Assembly: GCA_014773175.1 (NCBI GenBank)
Contig: VXCM01001268.1
Coordinates: forward strand, 1-64,000
Origin: Lucifuga dentata
Lineage: Eukaryota > Chordata > Actinopteri > Ophidiiformes > Bythitidae
Length of the DNA stretch: 64,000 nucleotides
Direction: 5' to 3'
This document shows positions 35,810 to 47,690 of the stretch, piece after piece. The notes beneath the pieces were generated by a model. The model did not search any database. It saw nothing but the letters and a program-made list of their open reading frames with translations, and was not told the origin of the DNA. Made by a program: the position numbers and the translations under genes. The stretch's first letter is position 1. Each line of letters opens with the position of its first letter.

Positions 35810-38077
35810 CTGCTCCTCTCACCCTCACCCCCCCCACCCGCTGACAATTGCAGCAATATTCAATAAACCATCAAAGAACCACATAAAGAAGCACATAAAA
35901 AATACATGCAGAAGCAAATTAAAACATTTGTTGTTTTTATTTGGCACAACACAAAAGTGCTTTATAATAACACTGCCCATGATCTGTTTGGCATGAAAAC
36001 AACATAGTTCAATTGTTGGTCTCATTTAATAAACCACATAATAAAACTGGTCTAAAAACTATATAAAATGTCGATTGTTCTTTTTTTTTCCTCTCCTTTT
36101 GTTATTACCAAGTAAGGCACCTCAAGCATCACTTTAAATCATATAATTTGAAGATAATTTACATTTTGTGTAAATGCTGTTTAATGCTTTTGGAGTTTAG
36201 TTTTCAGTCTGCTTTGGCTTTACTCTTCATTGTACTTAGAAGTGAAAACAGAAAGCATGTCTCCATATTGCAAAAATGACAATATATTCTCTTTATTAAA
36301 GGATTATCAGGTACAATGCAATAGTTAAATCTATTTTCAACAAATTGTGGTACTGCTACAGACTTAATATCAAAATATTTTATTTGGGACATGCTGAAAT
36401 AAGCCTGATAATCCTTGATGCAGATGTGTTGCATGTATTCAAAAATTCTGAACTGTATTCATTGTTGTTTGCAAAGTAGACATACGGGACCGCTGGTTTA
36501 AATATTTACCAAATCAGACCTCACTAAGTACATAATTCTCTAAATTACTTAAGTACATAAATATGCTGGCTTTCTATCAAAATAAAAAACAAAACAAAAA
36601 AACACAGGTTAATCACCTCTTCAAATCAATAACTTATCCCTACAAATTGCATTTTTATTATTGTTATTGCAGACAAAACCCCCAGCTCATAATTTCACAT
36701 TGTTTGGTCAGATATACAAGTAATTGTCAGAACAGTTGAAAGCACAACAATACATTTTTCCATTTTTTCCTTTTAAAAACATGAATGAAAATAAAAAATC
36801 TTTGGTAGCAAAGCAAAAATAGAATAAAAATGTCTATATATATAAAAATGCATTGAAATACAAATAACAATAAGTAACAGGTTAAAGGCTACAGCAAAGG
36901 GACGACAAGGCAGAGAAATCCTGCTTTGACTTACTAATAAACTGTGTATAAAAAGGACACTTTTATATTTTATATCACAAAAAGATCATAAATTACTTGA
37001 GACCTTCAGAATGCATCTGTCTTTTGACCGCATCCTGACATCTTGATGCAATGCAAGGAGAACCACTGAGGTATTTCATTTCGATTACAAAACGTCAAGC
37101 ATCGTGCTGGACAATGGGAGAGACATAAAAGTGCATAAGAATTAAACTCATGTCTGCTCCTGGTCAATAGCAAACACTGGACTTGTTTCATTCCAAAATG
37201 TTAATCCTCTTCCAACAAATACCCTCATTCACATTCCTGCTCCCAGGTAGTAGTTGTCACCAATAGGATGGTGCATTAATGCTTCTCTTCACAAAATAAA
37301 AGGGATCGCCATCTTGTTTGCTCACATTAACTTCTTCCCTTGTGAGTGTTAAAGATGCTATTTTGTCATTCAATTGCAGAGAGACATCTCAATACAGTAT
37401 GTGAAGGAAGGAACAGAGCAAGGGCATGTGGAAGATAAAATCACAAATCTTTGGATTGGAACACATCCACCATGTTTACTTGGTGGTTATCATTCATCTT
37501 GCTAGAAAGAAATACATTAACGTTAATAGTGTTAAAACTATTTTGCTACACTCACCATTCATATTACAAAAGATAAACACGTCGTTTCTGTAGAAATAAC
37601 ATAGTCACAGCAGCAATGATACACCTTCTCTTTTCTGGTCACATGTTCACCTCGTCACCTGATCTGGTGGAGTTTACATCTACCAATCAGCGATCAGTTT
37701 GAGATTCCTCATCTTGTAAACGTTGAGATAAATACTGCATTCACGTCATATGGGAATAAAAAATAAAACAAGTTGATGGTCCTAAGAAATGACTTGGAAG
37801 TGTCCACACATTCAAAAAATATTTGCAGCCATCAAGCATGATAAATGGATGTTTATGGGTCTTGATTGTTCAAGATTATTAAAAAAAATAAAAATTCACA
37901 CAATATACATTCACATTGTGAGTGATACAGTTGTATTAAATAGCAAACGAACATTTTGATGTAAGACACATTGTCCAGAATGGTACACTGCCATGGATTT
38001 AGGAATTGTAATCACAAAATTATTTGTTATAAACTGTACTCCTTTTGGAAATTTAGTATATCCTACACTCCCAATAT

Positions 38078-38244
38078 AGGGCAGAGCCAGAAATGACATA
38101 TATCTGATCTGGCCTGGGAACATCTTAGGATCTCCCAGGGAGACCTAGAGGATGTAGCTAGGGAGAGAGTTGTCTGGGCTACTTTGCTTGCCTCAAGATG
38201 CAGATGCTGATAGCCAGTGAAAATGGATGGATGGATGGATGGAT
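38078..38244 (+). mobile_element. RTE/Rex-like LINE 3' end, older copy with (GGAT)n tail
   Basis: TGATCTGGCCTGGGAACATC and GGGCTACTTTGCTTGCCTC match the same LINE block as the copy at 56461-56664 but are more diverged. It ends in GGATGGATGGATGGATGGAT. It is inserted downstream of has2, opposite in orientation, within the possible 3' UTR. Confidence 0.65.
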
Positions 38245-39202
38245 ACCCTACACTTACAGGTGTGTTGGTTTCAGAATTCAGGTAATCATGTACGTAGGCT
38301 AATCTGATTACATTTTCAAATCCTGATGTCGTACTATATGAAATGCTCACCTGGAGTGAACAGTATTTTCGAGGAGGAAGCCTTTGTCTTTCCCATATGA
38401 TATGAGTGCACTAAAGAAAGAGAGCAGCTCTCCATTTCTTGGCTCTTTCTCTGCCCTTTAGCAGTTGTCAGTGGATATTTTAGCTCTCCGTAAACAGCAA
38501 TGCATCCTCCCAAAATGTATATAGGTGGAACAGTCATTTAAGCAGTTTAACTACGGCACATGACAATATTAAATCAATACATGTTTGTTTTTGATGCTAT
38601 TTATGACATTCATATAGAACTTTCTGGGTACAGGTAATTGATGACACTTAAGTGCCTGTTACCATTACAGAGTACAAGTAGAGACAGCTGCCTGGCAAAG
38701 CAGCATTAGAATCCAAACAAATATGCTTCTAATGTGAACCTCAAATCTTTACAACAGTCCTTCTTCATTAGAGAAGACATGGACAAACACATCAGGGAAT
38801 TGCATTAGCATTTTTGGTTTCAGTTCCATTTGAAGCTGTGGTGATCTTTTGTACCATCATTTATTTATTGTGGGGGCAGCGTACAGATTGTTTTTTAGTT
38901 ATGCAATCATTGCTCTGGAGGTGTGTAATCTTGCTGGCTAAATTAAACCTTAATGGCTGGTGCCAAAGATCCACAGGGTTTCTCTGGCTATGTTGCTAAC
39001 ATTAGACTGAAACCCAGTGAAAAAGACATGGAAGAGGTAGCTAATTTTACCAAGCCTTGCACGCTTGCTGCCAACTACGCAATCTAGTTATAGTAATTTA
39101 TCTAGATAAGCTAGTCAGCCTACAATAGCTCACCTTCAACTATTTATTAGGTAAGCTAATTAGCTAGCCTACTGATGTTCAAAACCACCACTGCCAAAAA
39201 TA

Positions 39203-39337
39203 AAAAATAAAAAATCCCATTTATATTGTATTTATATTTCATAGTTCTTTGCCATTCAAGTTTGTTTCTNAAAAATAAAAAATCCCATTTATATTGTATT
39301 TATATTTCATAGTTCTTTGCCATTCAAGTTTGTTTCT
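39203..39337 (+). repeat. exact 67-bp duplication across a single N, probable assembly artefact
   Basis: Positions 39203-39269 and 39271-39337 are identical around the N at 39270. It lies about 170 bp downstream of the has2 stop codon, so the apparent 3' UTR is probably lengthened artificially. Confidence 0.9.
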
Positions 39338-39508
39338 GAAAACTGTGGTTCTTTGCCCATTTAGGTTTAAATTAACCACCAAGATCGAAGCAAAGCAGCC
39401 TCTGTAACCACTCTGCTTCTGAAAAAATGGTTTTACCTGTACGACATGTTTTGAAATTAAAGCAATCCAAAAAGAGTTCAGTGGTAAATGATGAATGTAG
39501 TCTGTATG

Positions 39509-40438
39509 TCATACATCCAGTACCATATCATAGGCTGAGTCCTTCTTCCTCTTCCCACATTTACTTATTAAGACTGTGTACAACGACAGAAGTATGACCC
39601 AGTAACTGGCATAGACAACTGCTCCTATGATCAGAACAATCTTTTCTGATTCAGGAAATGGTTTTCTAGTTTCCTGGATTACTGTATAGATAATCCCAAG
39701 GAAGAGGATGGTGAACCAAACTGATATAGGAATCAAACCAATGAAGTTCACCACAATTGTTTTCCTCCCAGAGGTCCCCCATCCAGATTTATTGATTGTT
39801 GCAATTGCAAACATTTTTGCTGGCAACAGGCTTGACATGTACAGTACGGAATAGAAGGACATGAATACCATGACAATGTTACCTCGGAGGCAGCTGGCAA
39901 ATGAGGACTTGATTAGTGCCACTGCCTGCACAATGAGTAGAAACAACAGAATATTCCAGAGCCTTCCTTGGTAGAAGAGTTGTATTGCAGTGGCGATGAG
40001 GAAAAATGGGAAGAACCCTGTGATCACAGCCTCATAAGTCATCCATAGATGATGTTTATGGAACCACATGGAGTTGTATAGCCACTCTCTAAAATACGAC
40101 TTGCTCCACCGAGTCTGTTGGTTGAGCCAGCGCAGGTATGTAATGGGCGTTTCAGTGAGGCACTTTGACCGTGCTGTGTATTTAGTTGAATATCCGAGGC
40201 TGAGAACTCTGTTTGTGAGATGCCTGTCATCTCCGAAACTGCAGTGGGACCCCATGAAGGTCTGGTTGTACCAGTCCTCAAGGAACTCATGCAGAAGTGA
40301 GTTCCGGTACATTCCTAAGGGCCCACTGATGCACTGCACGCAACCGAAGTAGGACTGGCATGCTCGCTCAATGTTGAAGGCCATCCAGTACCGTACGCTG
40401 CTCAGGAAGGAGATCCACGACTCGTACTTATTTAGGAT
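39509..40438 (-). CDS. has2: hyaluronan synthase 2, last coding exon (residues 244-552, stop TGA)
   Basis: The acceptor CCGTAG is followed by ILNKYESWISFLSSVRYW and then MAFNIERACQSYFGC. The exon carries the catalytic core, including FGDDRHLTNRV (GDDR near 312-315, the acceptor-side acidic motif) and the product-binding QQTRW motif at about 350-354. Downstream are several hydrophobic segments, among them FFPFFLIATAIQLF, NILLFLLIVQAVALI, NFIGLIPISVWFTILFLGII and IVLIIGAVVYASYWVILL. These form the membrane channel for hyaluronan export. The C-terminus KCGKRKK...YDMVLDV is HAS2-like. Coding exons of 209, 34 and 309 residues sum to 552, the usual HAS2 length, and no frameshift or premature stop is seen. 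Confidence 0.97.
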   Translation of the reverse strand: MLNKYESWISFLSSVRYWMAFNIERACQSYFGCVQCISGPLGMYRNSLLHEFLEDWYNQTFMGSHCSFGDDRHLTNRVLSLGYSTKYTARSKCLTETPITYLRWLNQQTRWSKSYFREWLYNSMWFHKHHLWMTYEAVITGFFPFFLIATAIQLFYQGRLWNILLFLLIVQAVALIKSSFASCLRGNIVMVFMSFYSVLYMSSLLPAKMFAIATINKSGWGTSGRKTIVVNFIGLIPISVWFTILFLGIIYTVIQETRKPFPESEKIVLIIGAVVYASYWVILLSLYTVLISKCGKRKKDSAYDMVLDV

Positions 40439-40551
40439 CTACGGAAAAATTGTTGAACAGAAAAGAGCAAATGTAGGAGAGTTAAGGAACTGTAGACTCT
40501 AAAACTTAGAACAGACAATAATAAGGTAAGAATTTTGATTTTTAGCTATAC
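40439..40551 (-). other. has2: has2 intron between coding exons 2 and 3
   Basis: This 113-bp phase-0 intron begins GTATAG and ends CCGTAG on the minus strand. It is AT-rich and no other feature was seen. Confidence 0.95.
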
Positions 40552-40653
40552 CTGTACATCTCCTCCAACACCTCCCACCATGGGGTCTTCTTCTAGAACC
40601 TTCACCATCTCCACTGATGATGCAGGATCTAGCATGGTGTCAGAGTCACACAC
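40552..40653 (-). CDS. has2: hyaluronan synthase 2, second coding exon (residues 210-243)
   Basis: This 102-nt, phase 0/0 exon encodes [20 protein letters not shown] followed by [14 protein letters not shown]. Asp212-Ser213-Asp214 form the DxD-type motif that coordinates metal and UDP-sugar in family-2 glycosyltransferases. Ser221, reported as an O-GlcNAc site in human HAS2, is conserved. The acceptor reads TTTTACTTAG|GTG and the donor CAG|GTATAG on the minus strand. It is separated from the upstream coding exon by a 3,040-bp intron and from the last exon by only 113 bp. It is too short to stand out as an open reading frame and was found by joining the flanking exons. Confidence 0.96.
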
Positions 40654-43600
40654 CTAAGTAAAACCCACAAAATAAACAGCAAGTTACTTGTGTATTAAAG
40701 TTGATGGACAAAAAAGGTTTACATGAAAGTCACAAAGTTAGCAGACAGTTTAAACATAGGATTACACTTAGAGCTTGTTAATTACAAAGCCCTCAAGCAA
40801 ACAAGGAAGATTAATGGTATCGTCCATTTATTCATAATAGCAAAATATTGCTAAACGCAGTAATGTAGCATTTGAACCAACATTTGCTTCTTGATCATAG
40901 GATTTCCATTTATCAGGAGTTTATCAACCAGCCAGTGAGTGAGCTTGGAAGTGTGTTGCTGACCTATGAAAGAGCAGTAGGTGGGCACTGAAGCCAAGAT
41001 GTGCTTGAGTCACAAGCTTGACAGGGTTGTATGTAAGTATTGAGACAGCTGTGTATTAAGCCATATTTTGATGAAAATATGCATGTTGGAAACATACTGA
41101 GCATATGAAGGTAACAGTGCAGAAGTAGACTATGTTGCTGGAGTTTTTTGGTAAGTCTCTATGGACATTTTGATATTTGTACATCATACTTAGAATTGGT
41201 TGAGTGTTTACAATTGGAACCCATTGTAGCCAACATGAGCTGACAGTAGCTCCATTTTCTGTCAATGAGGAAATTACAAAAGTTTTCCACAGCCACCATT
41301 AAATCTACATAAATGTGTTTTATAGAGATTTATGCATGGCCCCAAACCCACCCCATTTGTCTGTGTCTTTTCCTCTTTCCATTTTTTCTTTGCCGCGTTG
41401 GTGGTCCAAAGATAAGAGAAATAAAATGTTAACAAGTGAAAGGTACATGCAAGGTAATCAGTTAATTATACATCCAAAAAAAGGGTTTATGGTCTGAATC
41501 ACAAGAAGCATTAAGAGAAACAATATGGCCAGCGCATAATCCATTGAAACCAAGTGCTTTAAACTTGACCACCCACTATATCCTTCTGATTCTCCTTTTT
41601 TGCTCTCTCTGTTCATCTTTGTTTCTTCTATAAATGGCAGTTTTCCTACCTAACACAATGAGATGATGAAAACAGGGATAGAGCCTTTTCTCTGTTAACA
41701 AAACACATCTGTTGCAGATAGCCTGCTGATAGTAAAACAGGCATGTAACCCTGTCCCTCGTTTCTTCAAATGCTGTAGAGTACTGGCATGACTACTGGCA
41801 GCATTGCAGTGAATTCTTTGGAAACAAGCAACTTCTGGCAGGCTGTATTGCAGGTGTTAGCCAGCGTCACATCACAGTTACCTTCTTTGCAATGCAGACT
41901 GTTTAATTCTGTCTTAAGAATGTAGCCTGTATCATTCTAAACCTAACATTGATTCATGCTCTTATTTAAACTAATCAATGCTTTATCTTTATGAAGAATG
42001 ATCTACTGTACTGTACAACATAGAAATTGAAGTATAAACATATTTTAAACATCTTGATACAGTACATCAGCAGTCACTAATAGAACAGTGCTGTGTCATG
42101 AAACAAGCAGTCAGCAAGGGTTGGCCTCACAGAGAACCTCTTATTTTCAGAAACAATCTGCATTATAAACCTGGTTCTTCAATAGTAGGAAATAAAAGAA
42201 GCTGGTTTGAGTTACACTAACTGGAGAAAGATCAGGAGACCTACTTGTAAAGGCACTTAAGCTGTAACGTGCAATGGAACTGCCCGGAGGATTGATTTTG
42301 TTTCCCATATTTCCCAGGGTATTGCTACAATACCAGCCCAAACTGCATCCAAAAACCTCACTGTCATTCAGAAAAAAGTCAGGTCAAAATATTAGAATGA
42401 AAGATAAGTACATTGATCAGTTGTCTGGGGAGGAAAACAGTTTTTTTTTTTCCTCTGAAAAATTATGAAACCAAAGTATAAAGGGAAGAAACGGACTTGA
42501 CATGTTAACAGGTTAAAGCTAATAAATTTTTCATCTTTAAATAATCCTTAAATCCTTATCCTTAATGGGCAATTTATTTGTTTACAGCTGTTGTGATTAT
42601 CTGACCAGACATGCCCTGTTGGACTCTGTTATAATGATGTCACACAGTCCCTACATTTCAGCAATTAATTTGACAAGTAAAATGATATTAAAACAAATAG
42701 GAATGACCCAAAATTAAAAATAAATAAATAAATAAATAAAAGGTACAGCTTCTTAAAAAAATGCAATATATGACTTTTCCACAGCTTACTTGACAAATAT
42801 GTGAGAATAAACCTAATTAGCACAATAATCTTGTATCACTTGCAGAGATAAAAGCATGCTATGTTCCTCTGTCACTGGATGCTAACCTATTTGCTACCAT
42901 GCTTAGCATTACCATTAATGTTTTCCGCTGTTCATACTCTCAGCCACACCCCACAGGTGTTAGCATCATTATATTGGCCTAGCCAGCATTACATCCCACC
43001 TTAGGGACTGTCATTCCCAAATATATCATTGTAATTTCAGTGAAACAGCACAAGAGATGATTGTTGTTTGATTGACTTTTACTCAAAATATTAAATCACT
43101 AAAATTAAACAAAAAGGCCTCTAATGATGATTTATTCAGGCTACTACCAGAAAAAAAAAGTGACAGTATAAAAAAAAAAAGCTTTTAGCTCTATACAAAA
43201 TTATACAAAGTACAAAATTTAACATTTCTTTGACCACAATTTTGTGCCCAAATACTCTGATGTGGATGATGTAACGCTCAGGTCTGAGAACCAGATCTGT
43301 TATTACACTTAAAGATCAGCTACTGCTGCCCTTTTTCATGCTTCACTTAACATCACGATGCACACAGCCACCATCCACCTAAAACCAACACAAAAGACTC
43401 TTTGTGCACCCCATGTTTGACTTGGCAAAGCCCCCCTCCCCCTCTCCAACATCTCTTCATCTCTCCTCTCTCTTCCCTTTTTTACTCCATCCTCAGTTCA
43501 CATTCATGTAGTTTGAATCTATCCCTCTGACTCACTTTCATTCTCTCCCTTCCTCATCCTCCATCACTTGTTGACTGTCCTTGTTCTAACTGTGTGCACG

Positions 43601-43693
43601 GAGACAAATACAGGCAAGCTTCCCGCTCAATTCTTTGCCTGCTCAGGTAATGGTGTCTTTCCCTTGTATTCCTCCAATCAATTTCCACCTTAC
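40654..43693 (-). other. has2: has2 intron between coding exons 1 and 2 (3.0 kb)
   Basis: This 3,040-bp phase-0 intron begins GTAAGG and ends TTACTTAG. It is AT-rich, with short A-runs and a (AAAT)n tract near 42,718-42,740. The pyrimidine-rich stretch at about 43,430-43,560 (plus strand) is unexplained. No other coding exon was recognised. Confidence 0.9.
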
Positions 43694-44320
43694 CTGCACA
43701 TAATCCACGCTCCTCCCCAGCGCTTTGAAGGCGGTATACATGACCTCTCTCTTCCCTCCCCACTTCTGCATGATGCACACACACTTGTTGTTCAGCACGA
43801 GTCTGGAGATTTGCTGAAGGCTTTCAGCGTAGCTCTCATCTGTCTCCTCAGGCGCTTTGTGGTGATAATTACTTCGCCACATGTATGTGGCCGATTTGTC
43901 CCACCCCATGATCTCTTTGAATATCTCCATCATATACAAGTCATCGTCTGCGTTTCCATCGATCACCATGATCACTTTGATCCCCGGGTATGTCAGCCTC
44001 TTCACAGACACAAGGCATTTCCTCAGGTAGTTTGGGTCCTCCTGATATGCAGCAATGCAGAGCGCCAGTGATTTGTTCAATTTAATTGGCGTCTCTAAGG
44101 ACCGTCTCATGTTTCTGTGTTCTAAGAAAGCAAAAAGGCTCTGAATAATGAGATGGATGACCAAGATAGCACCATACAGGCCAAAGGATAGGTGGTTGTG
44201 GGCTGTGGTGAAGAACTGGTAGCCCATGATGTAGGCCGTGGAGATTCCCACCAGGAGGGACACCCCAAACATGGTGGTTCCAAATACCCGCAGGTAGGTC
44301 AGAACTCTTTGGCATCTCAT
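43694..44320 (-). CDS. has2: hyaluronan synthase 2, first coding exon (residues 1-209)
   Basis: This exon encodes the N-terminal part of HAS2, the plasma-membrane enzyme that polymerises UDP-GlcNAc and UDP-GlcA into hyaluronan and extrudes the chain. It starts MRCQRVLTYLRVFGTTMFGV. Two membrane segments are visible at about residues 12-36 and 46-68. The cytosolic GT2 glycosyltransferase domain follows, with CIAAYQEDP near 88-96 and the VIDGN nucleotide-binding segment (Asp121). IMQKWGGKREVMYTAF near 183-198 is also present. Thr110 and Lys190, reported in human HAS2 as AMPK phosphorylation and ubiquitination sites, are conserved in place. The 627 nt end at VQ with donor CAG|GTAAGG. On the other side the acceptor TTTTGTCCTTAG directly abuts the ATG, so the 5' UTR is in another exon. 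The sequence fits HAS2 better than HAS1 or HAS3. One oddity is Trp140 (MGWDKSA), where I recall Arg in other vertebrates. Confidence 0.97.
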
Positions 44321-45404
44321 CTAAGGACAAAATACATAAAAAGGGGTCAAAGTTAGCATTTATATAGTCAAATTTACAGAACTTCTGTGCTTCTTCATTT
44401 TAAATCTTTATATGGAGCTTTTCATTATTTATGCATTAGTATGTATTATGCAAAGTATATATTTAATATATTCTTTCATAAACAGCATTAGGATTCATAA
44501 AGCTTTCATAAGACATAACATAATATTTATTCAGGTGCACAGCTGTTATAAGACATCACAGTAACACTATGTAGCTTTTGAACTACCCTTTTGCACACAC
44601 ACCCATTTTATTACAACAAAACCAGGTGAAGAAGGCAGTAAAGTTTCCCTGCCGTCTTTACTCCCCCCACCATCCTCAACCCCTCCCCCAAATCCCTGTC
44701 TAAATGTCAGACAGTTGTGAGTAGCTGATTGTTCCAACTCTTCTTTAGTGTGTGGGCCCAGATTACATGATTTCTTGACCTAATTAACAAAAAAACAGAC
44801 TGTCCTTGCCAAATAAGGTCTAAGTCCACTCTCAATGCCAATGAGAAGAAATTATGAGAAGCTATTGTCAGTACTCTAAAGCCAGGATTCATAAAATTTA
44901 AAGACAGCCACTCCAAATGAAAAATTCTCATTCAGGCTGGCTCATGAAAGAATATTGTGACAGTTTTATTGGGGGACTAGAAGAATTTCCTCTATATGGA
45001 CCTTGCTGAAGAAAATCTGCTGCTCAGAATGTGGAAGTGTGCATGCAGCCCCCATTATGTTGCTACCGCCATCTGTTTGGCAGACCAGCGAAGACCCACT
45101 CAGCGTGGCTCAGCCCGGCTCAACACAGTGGACCACCCTGTGATGTCATCTGTTTATATCTCCGTGGGAAGAAGAAGACAAGAGCTTTTAGAGCTTTGAA
45201 CGTTGCACGTATTTCTTTCCTTCTGTGGCTCCCAGGCAAAGTATGACAAGAATATTACTTATTCAATAACTGCTCCATTTAACAATATTAAAATATAGGA
45301 AGGGTATGTTTTTTGTAAGATTATGGAACGTGTTTTTTAGGCAATCACAGATGGAAGAGAAACTGTTTAACCCCTTTATGAGTCAGAGTCGCTGAGTTTG
45401 TAAA

Positions 45405-45418
45405 GCGCCCCCTTGTGG
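45405..45418 (-). promoter_or_regulatory. CTCF-like motif in has2 intron 1
   Basis: The minus strand reads CCACAAGGGGGCGC, which fits CCASYAGRKGGCRS with one mismatch and has the complete GGGGGCGC half. It is the strongest CTCF-like site I noticed in the window. Confidence 0.4.
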
Positions 45419-47096
45419 GTCAGTATTAAAGGGATACTGCAACATTTTCAACATTTTAAAGATGCTGTCTGATGTATTCACACTGGTGCCAGTTGGCAAA
45501 ATATTTAATAAGCCTTCCACTGTCATCAGAAGAATAGAACACAAGGCTCAGCACTGTTTGTGATTTGGCAGCAGCTATTCACACCACACCTAAGCACACA
45601 AGGCAGAGCAACTGAGAGAAAGAGTAGCAAGAGACAGAGGGAAAAGCAGAAATGTAGAGAAAGTTGGAGAATGGGCAGAAAACTGCAAGAAAGGAAAGAA
45701 GAAGATGTAGATGGAGCTGTACAGAGGTAGAACAGACAGAGGAGAGGAAAGGAAAGAAAGAATATGAGGAGAAAGACAACGCAAGAGAGAAAGGCAGAGA
45801 AAGGAAGAGCAGAAACTAAAACCTACATTCTTTTCTTTAAAACAGAGAAATGGAGAGTGAGAGGAATACACACACACACACACACACACCCCTTGGCTCA
45901 GACATAATGCTTTGTTCATTTGATCATTGGATAAGAAGGACGCAACCAGTGTAGCGGGTCTCCTCCGGTACATGGCAGACCTCTTAACGTCAGCTGCTCA
46001 TTTATGACATGCACGCACATACACACTAATGTACCTCTAAAAGCTCATTACACCAATGAGAGACATGAGTTTGTGTCTGTGTGTGTAACAGTTTGAATTT
46101 TTTTTTTTTTTTTTTTTNTTTTTTTTTTTTTTTTTTTACGGAAGACAAAGTATTTCACCTTATCACCCTGCATAAACTTTGAATGAATTCAATTCATAGG
46201 AAGCAAAAGTCAATAAAAATGTTTTGCCATAAATGTACAATCAAAGTCTATTTTTTATTATATTGTATTGCGGTACTTCAGTGCTGGTTTGTAGTTTGTA
46301 TTCTTGTTCCAGAGTCTCTTATTCCAAAGTTTTGATGTTTAACAAGCTACACTCCGCTTTCCCCCTGGGGATGATAAAGTATACCATATAAAGCAGTTAG
46401 AAGAATATAAAGAGAGCTGCCAGTGTTGCATGATGTACTTAGATACGTGCTTAATAAACATTTGGTTCAGTTCTGCTTGTTTATTTATGATCCCCATTTT
46501 ACTGACATGAAATACTCGCTCTGCTTAAATGTTTGTGGTCAAACTGCAAAACCAAACTGTGAAATCTAATTCAGATCATGTTCCACAGGCAGAAACCTTT
46601 TGCCATTCATGACAGATCAAGTAAATGTCAAACACTGAAACTTCAAAAAGACACTAAAAGTGAAATTTATGAAAATGTTTGTGCTTTGGTTATACACAAG
46701 GATGATCCAATAACAGTCAAGGATTGCCACTTGCTTGGAGAAAAGAGAATGAGTTTATGTTTGGTGATATTGTGCTTTTCATTAAGTCTCGTATGCTCTT
46801 TTGGAGCTAAAATTTGGCAGTCAGACTAACAATTAACTCAGATTAAGTCTGGAGTACAAATCAGTTCAGGCCCTTGTGAGACGCAGCTTCTAGTCAGAGG
46901 AAGATGGGTGACAGTGGAGATGTCATTGGCACACATGGATAACCTCACCGTGGTGCAGTGTGCATGCGTGTATCTGTGCGTGTTATTCTACTGGAGAGTG
47001 CCTGACTGTGAAACTCACGGTGTCATCAGCACATGTGGATGATGTCACTCTTGTGTTTTGTTTGTTCATGTGAGTGATAAAACCCCATCACTACCT

Positions 47097-47099
<3 letters not shown>

Positions 47100-47133
<34 letters not shown>

Positions 47134-47146
47134 ACGCGCGCACGTG
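47100..47146 (+). repeat. (GT)n followed by (CG)-rich Z-DNA-prone tract
   Basis: GT repeats pass into GCACGCGCGCACGTG, an alternating purine-pyrimidine run of more than 40 bp. Confidence 0.9.
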
Positions 47147-47500
47147 TGGTGACCTTGGGTTGGTTGCTTTAGCAGTCTCTCTCCGACGTCATTGAATATT
47201 CTCTTGAGGAAAACTCCCACTACCTCAGAGGTAATATAACAATAATTGGAAGTCCTGGGTGGATGGATGATAGGTGAACTGGTGCATCAAAAGTTAGACA
47301 AATAGATAATTAATGAATTAATTAACAAATGAATGAATGAATGTTATCTTTCTAACGTAAAAGATCTGGCAGCTCTACATCTGGCTCTGTTTGAAATGAC
47401 ATCGTTGTCTCTGCTCTACTGAGCTTTAACAGTCAAAACAATTGGTGGATGGATGGATTGATGGATGGAAGGATGGACAGATGCATGCATGTGCAGGAAC

Positions 47501-47690
47501 TAGCAGCAGCCTGTTATACAAGTGTCTTGTGACTGAAAATTTGCTGGTTTGAATACTTGGCCTTACTGGGAAATGCAAGTATATGAGCAACTCCTTACAG
47601 TCACTGCCAATGTACTCCTGAACAAGGCACTGAACCCTACACCTTCCCTTGAACCTGCTCAGCGGCCAACAATGGCAGTCATCTGTACAA
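47501..47690 (+). repeat. V-SINE-like tRNA-derived repeat
   Basis: The B-box-like GCTGGTTTGAATAC is followed by TGTACTCCTGAACAAGGCAC and TGAACCC, the conserved middle of many fish SINEs (CTTGAGCAAGGCACTTAACC). It lies in has2 intron 1. Confidence 0.6.

Larger units (their letters stand above)
34440..36291. other. intergenic between the candidate transcripts and has2, no gene recognised
   Basis: AT-rich, with a short hairpin, CA and CT microsatellites and a single-N join at 35000. Further exons of the candidate plus-strand transcript could lie here but none could be fixed. Confidence 0.55.
36292..39508 (-). other. has2: has2 3' UTR and downstream flank (end uncertain)
   Basis: This is the sequence following the has2 stop codon. 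Minus-strand AATAAA signals occur at 38860-38869 (two overlapping copies), near 39147, at 36654-36659 and at 36292-36297, so the 3' UTR could be about 0.65 kb or up to about 3.2 kb. The interval is AT-rich. It contains an RTE-like LINE tail at 38078-38244 (plus strand) and a suspect 67-bp duplication around the N at 39270. No other coding exon was seen. Which signal is used cannot be decided from sequence alone. Confidence 0.5.

Noticed and set aside
43568..44071. 167-codon plus-strand frame opposite has2 coding exon 1
   Set aside because: It is the antisense shadow of the conserved has2 exon, with no independent support.
45579..45973. Minus-strand Ser/Leu/Phe-rich frames in has2 intron 1
   Set aside because: They derive from a GA-rich plus strand with low complexity. 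Not coding.
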